From NCBI GenBank assembly GCA_030610745.1, contig JAUWRC010000005.1, positions 1 through 27,405 on the forward strand: 27,405 nucleotides of DNA, in the 5' to 3' direction. Position 1 is the first letter of the stretch, and every line of letters starts with the position of its first letter. The notes under the pieces were generated by a model that worked only from the letters and a program-made list of their open reading frames with translations, did no database searches and was not told the origin of the DNA. This DNA is from Clostridia bacterium. GTDB taxonomy: Bacteria > Aerophobota > Aerophobia > Aerophobales > AE-B3A. The position numbers and the translations under genes were made by a program. Shown here piece after piece: positions 1 to 5,922 of this stretch.

Positions 1-1
1 T

Positions 2-351
2 TTTGAACCGACAGAAGAAAAATTAGCAACAAGAAGCTCTGATCCCGGTCTGACAGAAAGCTTATGCGAAGTGCAAAATCCCGGAACATATTATTTTAAA
101 TTAAGAACTGTGTATAAAGATAATACCTTTTCTGATTCAGAAGAGACATCTATAACAGTTGAAAAAATAACAAAAAGATTTGTAGGAACTCCTTAGCCTT
201 CAAAAGCAGTTTGCGGGGATGGAGTCTATAATTCTCAGCTCGAAGAAACTCATGAGAATTGTCCAGAAGACTGTAAAAAAGGCGAAGGAAAATCTGTTGT
301 GGCGATGGTATATGTGAATTTCCAGAAATTATATGGCATAATCTTATATAA
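2..351 (+). pseudogene. Degraded 3' end of a surface/secreted protein with CGDG-type cysteine repeats
   Basis: The reading frame enters from the left edge and stops at TAG 194-196 after a beta-rich stretch (GTYYFKLRTVYKDNTFSDSEE) that resembles a fibronectin-like domain. The same frame continues past the stop with CGDGVYNSQLEE...NCPEDC (about 209-274). A second unit, CCGDGICEFPE, follows from 295 but in the -1 frame and ends at TAA 349-351. CGDG(I/V)C...CP.DC units are a recurrent calcium-binding-like cysteine motif near the C termini of secreted proteins. One in-frame stop, one frameshift after an A-rich stretch, and a Tyr replacing the usual Cys in the first unit together indicate decay. 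The 5' part lies outside the window, so domain content is unknown. Confidence 0.6.
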
Positions 352-404
352 AGGGTTTTGATAGAATTGTAGAATTAATAGAGGAATTCTCAAGGAGGAT
401 AAGG

Positions 405-1124
405 ATGAGAAGAAAAATTGAAATAATTTTATCTTTTTTGGTTGTTATCAGTGTGATAGGTATAGGATTAATAGGGTATGCTCAGCCAAATATTCCAAAA
501 GAGAATATACCCGCTGATATTCCTCCGGATATGAGCAAACAAATTGAAAGATTGTATTCTTCGGACTCAGAAGAGCGAAAAGATGCTGCTTATAATTTAG
601 GAGAAATAGAAATGGGTGTAAAGGCAACTTCTGCCATACCATTTCTGATAGAGGTGTTAAAGGATGAGGATTGGCGGGTCCGAAAGAATGCAGCATGGGC
701 ATTGGGCAAGATAGGTGCTAAAGAAGCAGTAGTGCCTTTGAAGGAAGAACTGAAGGATAAGGCAGCAGAGGCTTTGATTGAAGCCCTGAAGGATGAGGAT
801 GAAGATGAGGATGTTCAAGAGTATGCAGCAGAGGCATTGGTAAAGATAGGCACGCCAGCAGTAGAGCCTTTGATTGCAGTTCTGACAGATAAAGATGAGG
901 ATTGGCAGGTCCGAGAGTATGCAGTATGGGCATTGGGAGAGATAGGTGAGCCTCGTGCAGTAGAGCCTTTGATTGGAGTACTTGAGGATGAGGATGACGA
1001 TTGGGAGGTCCGAAAGAATGCAGCATGGGCACTAGGAGAGATAGGTGATGAACGAGCAGTAAAGCCTTTGATTGGAGCACTTGAGGATGACGATGAAGAT
1101 GTCCAAGGGAATGCAGCAGAGTAA
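405..1124 (+). CDS. Exported HEAT-repeat (PBS lyase HEAT-like) protein, C terminus cut by an in-frame stop
   Basis: Starts at ATG 405 behind an ideal AAGGAGGA site. Residues 1-26 are a signal peptide or anchor (MRRKIE, hydrophobic run, then YAQ), so the protein is likely periplasmic or surface-held. From about residue 45 on it consists of HEAT/PBS-lyase-like repeats with the signature VRxxAxxALGxIG and AVxPLIxxLxD, about five units, which form an alpha-solenoid protein-binding scaffold. Strongly acidic stretches (DEDEDEDV, EDEDDDW, EDDDEDV) are inserted between helices. The TAA at 1122-1124 falls inside the AAxALVKI motif of a repeat. The frame then remains open to TAA 1203-1205 and encodes a plausible tail ending WQEWWEKNKAK, so the ancestral gene probably ran 405-1205. 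No partner can be named. Confidence 0.8.
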   Translation: MRRKIEIILSFLVVISVIGIGLIGYAQPNIPKENIPADIPPDMSKQIERLYSSDSEERKDAAYNLGEIEMGVKATSAIPFLIEVLKDEDWRVRKNAAWALGKIGAKEAVVPLKEELKDKAAEALIEALKDEDEDEDVQEYAAEALVKIGTPAVEPLIAVLTDKDEDWQVREYAVWALGEIGEPRAVEPLIGVLEDEDDDWEVRKNAAWALGEIGDERAVKPLIGALEDDDEDVQGNAAE

Positions 1125-1281
1125 TTGGTAAAGATACCAGGGGAAGAGTTTGGGCAAGGCCCTGTAAAATGGCAGGAGTGGTGGGAGAAAAATAAAGCAA
1201 AATAAGAAAAATGGCTTGTTCTTCCATAATAAGCAGAAAATACAGCTCTTTTCATAGAGAAGGGCTAAAAAGGAGAAATCG

Positions 1282-3084
1282 ATGAAATTATCTGCAATAG
1301 TGCTGTCGACCCTTCTCGCTCCTGGCCTCATTCTCAGTCTCGCGGTGGCTGATGAGCGGGCCGCGGCGGTGGTCACCGGTGAACTCCGAAGATGGCATTG
1401 CATTACTCTGACATTTGACGGCCCGGAGACCGACGAGAAAGCGGACCCGAATCCGTTCTTGGACTACCGCCTTCAGGTCACGTTCCAACAGGGGGATCTC
1501 AAGTACTCCGTCCCCGGCTTCTATGCCGGCGATGGCAGAGGCGGCGACAGCGGCAGCAAATGGCGCGTGTATTTCTCACCACCACAGACCGGTACCTGGT
1601 CGTACAAGGCTTCCTTCCGCAAAGGCGCTGGTGTAGCGGTCAGCCTGGATCCGGCAGCCGGTAGTCCGGCAGGCTGCCACGGTGCAGCAGGTAGATTTGA
1701 TGTGGCCGAGTCCGACAAGTCCGGCCGGGACTTCCGCAGCCCCGACAAGGGCCTCCTGATAAACCGGGGTCATCATTACCTGACCTTCGGTGGCAGTGGG
1801 AAGCCTTGGGTGAAGGGCGGACTGGACATCCCGGAGAATTTCCTGGGCTACGACGGATTTGACAACACACCCAAGGCGCGACACCTATACAAGGCGCACG
1901 CGGCAGACTGGCATCACGGCGACCCGGACTGGGGCGACGGCAGCGGCAAGCGCATTATAGGTGCCGTGAACTACATTGCAGACAAGGGGGCGAACTCCCT
2001 CTACTTCCTGCCCATGAACATCGGTGGGGATGGCAGAGATACGTTTCCCACCATTACCGAGCAGGTTAAGACCCGGTATGATATCAGCAAGCTGGCGCAG
2101 TGGGAGATCGTTTTCGCTCACGCACAATCAAAGGGGATATTCCTGCACTTCCTTCTCGCGGAGACAGAGTGGGAGAATGAGGAATATCATGACGAGGGGC
2201 GACTCGGGCCAGAACGGAAGCTTTACTATCGGGAGATGATAGCACGCTTCGGTCATCATCCTGGACTGGAATTCAACCTCGGTGAAGAGAACGACTACGG
2301 TACGGAACGGCGCAAGCAGTTTGCCGCGTACATAAAGGCAATCGATCCCTACGATCATCCCGTCACGACGCACACGCGCAGAGGCGCGTACGAGGAGTTC
2401 TACGCGCCATTGCTCGGAAACGCTGACTTTGACATCACCTCCTTTCAGGGAGGCGACTCGGGCCAGAATATGGTGGCGTTGATCCGGGGATGGCGGAATC
2501 GTTCGGCCAAGGCGGGCGTGCCGTGGGCCATCTCCTTTGACGAACCCCAGAAGATAGAGAATGATGCGGACGACGAGAAGAGCGGGTATCCGTATGGTCG
2601 CCGTGACAAGATGTGGCCAGTCTACATCGCGGGCGGCGCCGGGTTCGAATGGTACGTGCAGCACGACGGCGGGGGGCATTATCTGGATCAGCGGATTGAT
2701 GATTTCCATGAGATGGAGGCGGCACTGAAGTGGACGGGCTATGCTCTCACGTTCCTGGACATGTTGCCTCTGTTGCAGATGGCTCCCGCGGATGAGTTTG
2801 TCTCGAACGGGTGGTGCCTGGCGGACACGGGAACGGTCTATGCAATATACCTGCCGCACGGCGGGTCGGCTGAGGTCGGACTGGGCTCCGGCACCTACCG
2901 TATCGACTGGTTCAACCCGCGCTCGGGCGGGAAGCTGAAGAGCGGCAGCGTGGCGTCGGCCACCGGACCGGGGCGCTCCTCGATAGGCGAACCGCCGGCG
3001 GATCCCGAACGGGACTGGGCTGTCCTCATCAGGCTGACAGAAGGCGATGGCTCCGGTGCGGCGGCTGTGAGAAAAGAGGAGTGA
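1282..3084 (+). CDS. Secreted glycoside-hydrolase-like protein, DUF5060 plus TIM-barrel
   Basis: ATG 1282 follows AAAAAGGAGA. Residues 1-23 form a signal peptide (LLAPGLILSLAVA). Residues about 35-115 match the DUF5060 beta-sandwich (RWHCITLTFDGP, NPFLDYRLQVTF, GTWSYKASF). From GLLINRGHHYLTFGG (about 157) a TIM-barrel-type domain of the DUF4038/clan A kind follows. NLGEEN (Glu335/336) and FDEP (Glu421) are the best candidates for the acid/base and nucleophile. The C terminus (about 520-560, YRIDWFNPRSGG) resembles the small collagen-binding-like beta domain often attached to this family. The predicted role is hydrolysis of an extracellular polysaccharide; the substrate is unknown. Codons are strongly GC-rich at third positions, unlike every neighbouring gene, which suggests recent transfer. 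Confidence 0.75.
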   Translation: MKLSAIVLSTLLAPGLILSLAVADERAAAVVTGELRRWHCITLTFDGPETDEKADPNPFLDYRLQVTFQQGDLKYSVPGFYAGDGRGGDSGSKWRVYFSPPQTGTWSYKASFRKGAGVAVSLDPAAGSPAGCHGAAGRFDVAESDKSGRDFRSPDKGLLINRGHHYLTFGGSGKPWVKGGLDIPENFLGYDGFDNTPKARHLYKAHAADWHHGDPDWGDGSGKRIIGAVNYIADKGANSLYFLPMNIGGDGRDTFPTITEQVKTRYDISKLAQWEIVFAHAQSKGIFLHFLLAETEWENEEYHDEGRLGPERKLYYREMIARFGHHPGLEFNLGEENDYGTERRKQFAAYIKAIDPYDHPVTTHTRRGAYEEFYAPLLGNADFDITSFQGGDSGQNMVALIRGWRNRSAKAGVPWAISFDEPQKIENDADDEKSGYPYGRRDKMWPVYIAGGAGFEWYVQHDGGGHYLDQRIDDFHEMEAALKWTGYALTFLDMLPLLQMAPADEFVSNGWCLADTGTVYAIYLPHGGSAEVGLGSGTYRIDWFNPRSGGKLKSGSVASATGPGRSSIGEPPADPERDWAVLIRLTEGDGSGAAAVRKEE

Positions 3085-3108
3085 GGGTCCAACCGCGACA
3101 GCCGCGTG

Positions 3109-3136
3109 TTGCTTTTGGGTGAGCTTTTGGTATAAT
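3109..3136 (+). promoter_or_regulatory. Possible sigma70-like promoter downstream of the DUF5060 gene
   Basis: TTGCTT (3109-3114) is followed after 16 bases by a perfect TATAAT (3131-3136). It points to the right, towards the palindromic element and tRNA-Ala. No gene begins within 250 bases except the tRNA, so a transcript through the palindrome into the tRNA is possible. The call rests on the motif only. Confidence 0.4.
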
Positions 3137-3176
3137 GGAACTTGCTGGGCGGGCTGTATTTTGATACAAATGGGGT

Positions 3177-3316
3177 GTAAATACTCAGTGAACCCTGTGT
3201 CATTGCGAGGGATGAAATCCTGAAGCAATCTCAGTTTTTGGGATTGCCACGTCGTCCTGAACGCTTTCAGGACTCCTCGTAATGACAGAAAGGAACGTAG
3301 TTCACTGAATACTTAC
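3177..3316. repeat. 140-bp palindromic MITE-like element
   Basis: The outer arms, 17 bases each (3177-3193 and 3300-3316), are inverted repeats with two mismatches (GTAAATACTCAGTGAAC and its complement). Inside them a second inverted pair appears: TGTCATTGCGAGG at 3198-3210 and CCTCGTAATGACA at 3275-3287. The core holds GAAGCAATCTC. The same core words recur at 16246-16414 and in degenerate form near 8931-9045. No open frame lies inside, so it is a non-autonomous element or a large RNA hairpin. Confidence 0.75.
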
Positions 3317-3387
3317 AATGGGGTTGATAAATAGTAGGGTATTAGCTTTCTTTATTAGATAATTAAAAATTTCACAGGAAATATTCT

Positions 3388-3463
3388 GGGGGTGTAGCTC
3401 AGTTGGGAGAGCGCTTGCCTCGCATGCAAGAGGTCGGGGGTTCAAGTCCCCCCATCTCCACCA
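3388..3463 (+). tRNA. tRNA-Ala (anticodon CGC)
   Basis: A full cloverleaf with encoded CCA. The acceptor is GGGGGTG/CATCTCC and contains the G3:U70 pair that identifies alanine tRNAs. The D arm is GCTC/GAGC. The anticodon stem CTTGC/GCAAG encloses the loop CTCGCAT, so the anticodon is CGC (codon GCG). The T arm is GGGGG-TTCAAGT-CCCCC. Confidence 0.95.
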
Positions 3464-3523
3464 ATCTTTCTAATATAGACTTGTAGAGGGTTTGAGGGAT
3501 TTCTGCAAAGAAAAAGCGAGCTC

Positions 3524-3551
3524 TTGACAAAGAAATAGAATAGTGTATGCT
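3524..3551 (+). promoter_or_regulatory. Promoter of the RRM protein gene
   Basis: TTGACA (3524-3529), a 16-base spacer and TATGCT (3546-3551) form a good sigma70-type promoter. Transcription would start near 3558, leaving an untranslated leader of about 220 bases before the RRM start codon at 3781. Confidence 0.6.
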
Positions 3552-3737
3552 CTAAGTTGTGACTTTTGGTAATCAGAGTAACTAAGGTATGGATAGCTTA
3601 AAACCTGCCTGTTCGCCCTGCAGCAGCCTGTCTTAAGAGTAGCTTACCCTGATAGCAAAGATCCACTTGATTATTGGAGTTAATCATCATAATGTGCTCA
3701 GCACTATTTTTATAATAAATAGGAATAGAGAAAATAT

Positions 3738-3757
3738 CCACTGCCTCAAGGTAGTGG
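3738..3757 (+). promoter_or_regulatory. Hairpin in the leader of the RRM gene
   Basis: CCACTGCC (3738-3745) pairs with GGTAGTGG (3750-3757) around a UCAA loop; one pair is a G-U wobble. It lies just upstream of a long purine-rich ribosome-binding region (3759-3780). A second weaker stem, TGATTA/TAATCA (3668-3673 and 3681-3686), places GGAG in its loop. Autoregulation by the RNA-binding product or temperature-dependent opening is an inference. Confidence 0.45.
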
Positions 3758-3780
3758 AAAAGGGAGAAAAAGGAGAAAAG

Positions 3781-4062
3781 ATGAGTAAGAAACTCTACGT
3801 AGGAAATCTTTCCTACAAGGCGACTGAAGATGATCTTAAAGATATCTTCAAAGAATTCGAGACGGTGACCGAAGTGAATGTAATTACTGATCGGGCTACC
3901 GGAAGATCTCGAGGGTTTGGTTTTGTAGAATTTAGCTCTGACGACGATGCAGATAAGGCTGTTGAGTCTCTCAATGGAAAGATGCTTCAAGATAGAGAAA
4001 TCGTTGTCAATGAAGCTCGACCTCGAAAAAGCCGTGAAAGCCGTGGATTTCAACGGTATTAA
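3781..4062 (+). CDS. RRM-domain RNA-binding protein (bacterial Rbp type)
   Basis: A 93-residue single-RRM protein. RNP2 is LYVGNL (residues 5-10) and RNP1 is RGFGFVEF (44-51), the aromatic RNA-contacting motifs of the family. A short basic tail follows (RPRKSRESRGFQRY). ATG 3781 is chosen over upstream starts because AAAAAGGAGAAAAG precedes it and the protein then begins exactly at the RRM. The family is found in cyanobacteria and many uncultured bacteria, often cold-induced, where it binds single-stranded RNA and affects stability or translation. The gene is monocistronic with its own promoter, a long leader and a terminator at 4295. Homology is very clear; the RNA targets are unknown. Confidence 0.92.
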   Translation: MSKKLYVGNLSYKATEDDLKDIFKEFETVTEVNVITDRATGRSRGFGFVEFSSDDDADKAVESLNGKMLQDREIVVNEARPRKSRESRGFQRY

Positions 4063-4294
4063 TACCCTTCGGTAGCAGTTAAGAATAGAGACCTGGAACG
4101 AGCTAAGAGAAACAATCCAAATGTAAAGGTGAAATGGTGGTTGGTTGAAGTGATAAGATTGGTAATGGACTTGATATCGCCGAAACAGCCACCGTTCCAC
4201 AAAAGAACAACTTGCACTTTATATAAAAGCACGACATTGATTACCTTCCTCTAGCTAAAATCCTTATTTTATCAGCATTCCGATTTACAAATTG

Positions 4295-4318
4295 ACGACA
4301 TTTTGTCGTTTTTTTTTT
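4295..4318 (+). terminator. Rho-independent terminator after the RRM gene
   Basis: ACGACA (4295-4300) and TGTCGT (4304-4309) form a six-pair stem closed by a short loop, followed by a run of ten T residues (4309-4318). It sits 230 bases past the RRM stop codon and is the clearest intrinsic terminator in the window. Confidence 0.8.
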
Positions 4319-4407
4319 ACTAATTCATTTCACCATCGCCCGTATGTTGACTTTCGCCAAAAAATGATATATTTATTAAAGACAAAGAATAATGAGAAAA
4401 GAGAAAA

Positions 4408-4436
4408 TTGACAGCAGAGTCTGTTCTCTCAAATAT
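4408..4436 (+). promoter_or_regulatory. Probable promoter of the tRNA-Arg/Ser cluster
   Basis: A perfect TTGACA (4408-4413) is followed after 17 bases by AAATAT (4431-4436), about 26 bases before tRNA-Arg. The -10 element is weak, so the call relies mostly on the -35 and its position. Confidence 0.4.
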
Positions 4437-4462
4437 TGATTTATAAAGCATTTACATAATTT

Positions 4463-4539
4463 GCGCTTGTAGCTCAGTTGGATAGAGCATCGGATTGCGG
4501 ATCCGAAGGTCGCAGGTTCAAGTCCTGTCAAGCGCGCCA
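4463..4539 (+). tRNA. tRNA-Arg (anticodon GCG)
   Basis: Acceptor GCGCTTG/CAAGCGC, D arm GCTC/GAGC, anticodon stem TCGGA/TCCGA with loop TTGCGGA, so the anticodon is GCG (codon CGC). The T arm is GCAGG-TTCAAGT-CCTGT and CCA is encoded. Most bacteria read CGN with an ACG anticodon deaminated to inosine; GCG is less common. Confidence 0.92.
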
Positions 4540-4542
4540 TTT

Positions 4543-4635
4543 GGAGAGGTGGCTGAGTGGTCTAAAGCGGTTGATTCGAAATCAACTGAGTGCTTCAACA
4601 GTACTCCGTGGGTTCAAATCCCACCCTCTCCGCCA
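4543..4635 (+). tRNA. tRNA-Ser (anticodon CGA)
   Basis: A class II tRNA with a long variable arm. The acceptor is GGAGAGG/CCTCTCC. The anticodon stem GTTGA/TCAAC encloses TTCGAAA, giving CGA (codon UCG). T arm GTGGG-TTCAAAT-CCCAC, CCA encoded. It begins only three bases after tRNA-Arg, so the two are co-transcribed. Confidence 0.93.
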
Positions 4636-4639
4636 TAAA

Positions 4640-4659
4640 TTCGTATCTCGTCGCTCGTG
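4640..4659 (-). repeat. CGACGAG-type short repeat following tRNA-Ser(CGA)
   Basis: Read on the minus strand this is CACGAGCGACGAGATACGAA, a member of the same word family found at 4933-4966, 6983-7018, 9109-9140 and 15055-15089. It begins four bases after the CCA end of the tRNA. Confidence 0.6.
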
Positions 4660-4699
4660 AAAAAAATTTCCTCTCCCCATTTTAGTTCGTAGTTCAAAT

Positions 4700-4781
4700 T
4701 AGCTCATAGCTGATAGCTCATGGCAATGACTCATTGTGCGTTGTTTTTATCGATGAACTATGAACTATCAGCTATGAGCTA
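4700..4781. repeat. Long intergenic palindrome (22-base arms)
   Basis: The arms 4700-4721 and 4760-4781 are inverted repeats built of AGCTCATAGCTGATAG with one mismatch in 22. A 38-base loop separates them. CCTCTCCCC before the left arm and AGGGGAGGG after the right arm extend the symmetry. It lies between the two serine tRNA genes and has no coding potential. Confidence 0.7.
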
Positions 4782-4836
4782 TCTAGGGGAGGGTTAAGGT
4801 GAGGGGGGCACGAGCTACGAACCATGAACTATTTCA

Positions 4837-4928
4837 GGAGAGGTGACTGAGTGGTCGAAAGTGCACGATTGGAAATCGTGTGAAAGGGTAAAACTTTCCC
4901 GAGGGTTCAAATCCCTCCCTCTCCGCCA
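4837..4928 (+). tRNA. tRNA-Ser (anticodon GGA)
   Basis: A class II tRNA with acceptor GGAGAGG/CCTCTCC identical to the previous serine tRNA. The anticodon stem CACGA/TCGTG encloses TTGGAAA, giving GGA (codons UCC/UCU). The long variable arm GAAAGGGTAAAACTTTCC is self-complementary. CCA is encoded. Confidence 0.93.
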
Positions 4929-4932
4929 TAAA

Positions 4933-4989
4933 TTCGTTGCTCGTTGCTCGTCGCTCGTATTTCGTGCTCCTCTCCCCAGAGGGGAGAGG
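4933..4989. repeat. CGACGAG-type repeat plus CCTCTCCCC hairpin
   Basis: 4933-4966 is the minus-strand version of the CGACGAG/ATACGAG repeat family, starting five bases after the tRNA CCA end, within the same TAAATTCGT flank as after tRNA-Ser(CGA). It runs into a perfect nine-pair hairpin, CCTCTCCCC (4969-4977), AGA, GGGGAGAGG (4981-4989), followed by ATTAAGGTGAGGGGG. That last word also occurs near 4793-4806. Confidence 0.65.
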
Positions 4990-5050
4990 ATTAAGGTGAG
5001 GGGGAAGAAGTAATGATCTCTTGGCCCATCTACCAATTATTCCCCGTGCC

Positions 5051-5086
5051 TTGACATTTGCATAGATTATTCTACAATTATGTAGA
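5051..5086 (+). promoter_or_regulatory. Promoter and operator of the GNAT toxin-antitoxin operon
   Basis: TTGACA (5051-5056), 16 bases, TACAAT (5073-5078). An inverted repeat TCTACA-ATTA-TGTAGA (5071-5086) covers the -10 element and start region. This is the usual layout for autorepression by a DNA-binding antitoxin. Confidence 0.65.
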
Positions 5087-5096
5087 GGTGACAAAC

Positions 5097-5369
5097 ATGG
5101 CTTCAGAAAATACAATACAAATATCTGCGAATATTTCTCTCAATACTAAGGAGAGAATGGAAAATTATGCGAAAGCACATGGTTTGAAGAAAGCCTTCTT
5201 GATTGAGACAGCCCTGCTGCATCATCTGAATGTGCTCGATGAAATCCCTCTTGATATTGTAATTCCCCCAAGAATCATAATAACGAAGAAATCAGGAGAG
5301 AAGGTACTAAAAAGCATTCAAAACACTCCTGAACCAACCGAAGCCATGAAGGCTCTCTTTGATGATTGA
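5097..5369 (+). CDS. Antitoxin of a GNAT-type toxin-antitoxin pair (ribbon-helix-helix-like)
   Basis: Ninety residues. The N terminus (TIQISANISLNTKERMENYAKAHGLKKAFLIETAL) reads as a beta strand followed by two helices, as in ribbon-helix-helix DNA-binding antitoxins. The C terminus, ending PTEAMKALFDD, resembles the toxin-neutralising tail of such antitoxins. ATG 5097 is chosen over a TTG 39 bases upstream because AGAGGTG sits at the right distance and the TTG would overlap the promoter. It overlaps the acetyltransferase toxin start by eight bases, so the two are translationally coupled. Expected role: to bind and neutralise the toxin and repress the operon at the palindrome over its -10. 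Family assignment below DUF1778/TacA level is unsure. Confidence 0.7.
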   Translation: MASENTIQISANISLNTKERMENYAKAHGLKKAFLIETALLHHLNVLDEIPLDIVIPPRIIITKKSGEKVLKSIQNTPEPTEAMKALFDD

Positions 5370-5922
5370 GATTAGGCTGCTACGAGTAGATGATGACAGG
5401 AGTTCATTCTCTTCAGGAGACCCAGATCTTGATCGTTTCTTTCGTAAATATGCAGGGCAGAACCAGTTCCGACTTCATATTGGTACCACCTATATAGCCT
5501 CTGACGGAAAAGATATCCTGGGATTCATTACTATTTCTGCAACGTCTATAACTATCGAGAATCTACCAAGAACTATGCGAAAGAGTTTTCCACGCTATCC
5601 CTTGCCAGCTCTTCGAGTAGCTCGACTTGCAGTATCCCAGGACGCCCAGGGTAGACGGATAGGTAAACAACTTCTTCGTGCTGCTTTTTCCATAGCCCAA
5701 GAAATGTCGGACCAAACCGGATGTATTGGTGTGGTCGTGGATGCCAAGGAAAATGCCGTAGCATTTTATAAACAATACGGATTTCAACCGCTTGAGGTAA
5801 TAACTGGGCGGTTGCATGACCGTCCAACCCCTTTGCCAATGTTCTTACCCCTTGGTTCTATTCCGAGGTCAACCGAACGAGGAAAAAGAAAAGGAGACTC
5901 CAAAAAATGGAAAGTTCTGTAG
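5362..5922 (+). CDS. GNAT acetyltransferase toxin (TacT-like)
   Basis: A 186-residue GNAT-fold enzyme. Motif A is VARLAVSQDAQGRRIGKQLL (about 86-105) with the acetyl-CoA-binding QGRRIG loop. Motif B is NAVAFYKQYGF (131-141) with Tyr136/Tyr139 as candidates for the catalytic acid. TacT-family toxins acetylate the amino group of charged aminoacyl-tRNAs and stop translation; that role is inferred from the fold plus the paired upstream antitoxin. ATG 5362 lies inside the antitoxin 3' end; a TTG at 5359 is also in frame. The usual fold ends near LPMFLPLGS (about 166); the remaining 20 lysine/arginine-rich residues overlap the ribosome-binding site and first 16 bases of the GH130 gene, so they may be a non-conserved readthrough tail. 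Confidence 0.8.
   Translation: MIEIRLLRVDDDRSSFSSGDPDLDRFFRKYAGQNQFRLHIGTTYIASDGKDILGFITISATSITIENLPRTMRKSFPRYPLPALRVARLAVSQDAQGRRIGKQLLRAAFSIAQEMSDQTGCIGVVVDAKENAVAFYKQYGFQPLEVITGRLHDRPTPLPMFLPLGSIPRSTERGKRKGDSKKWKVL

Noticed and set aside
275..295. Programmed -1 frameshift at AAAAAA in the CGDG protein
   Set aside because: The heptamer does not allow proper re-pairing in the -1 frame, and an upstream in-frame stop already breaks the gene.
2128..3228. 366-codon minus-strand frame opposite the DUF5060 gene
   Set aside because: Long antisense frames are expected in GC-rich coding sequence; the composition is arginine/proline-rich without a domain.
3598..4200. 200-codon minus-strand frame across the RRM gene
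   Set aside because: It is antisense to an obvious RRM gene, has no recognisable motif and no ribosome-binding site.
4478..4660. 60-codon frame over tRNA-Arg and tRNA-Ser
   Set aside because: It is only the tRNA genes read as codons.
4834..5115. Minus-strand frames with GEREGFEPSGKFYPFTR-like peptides
   Set aside because: This is the well-known spurious translation of the serine tRNA T arm, not a protein.
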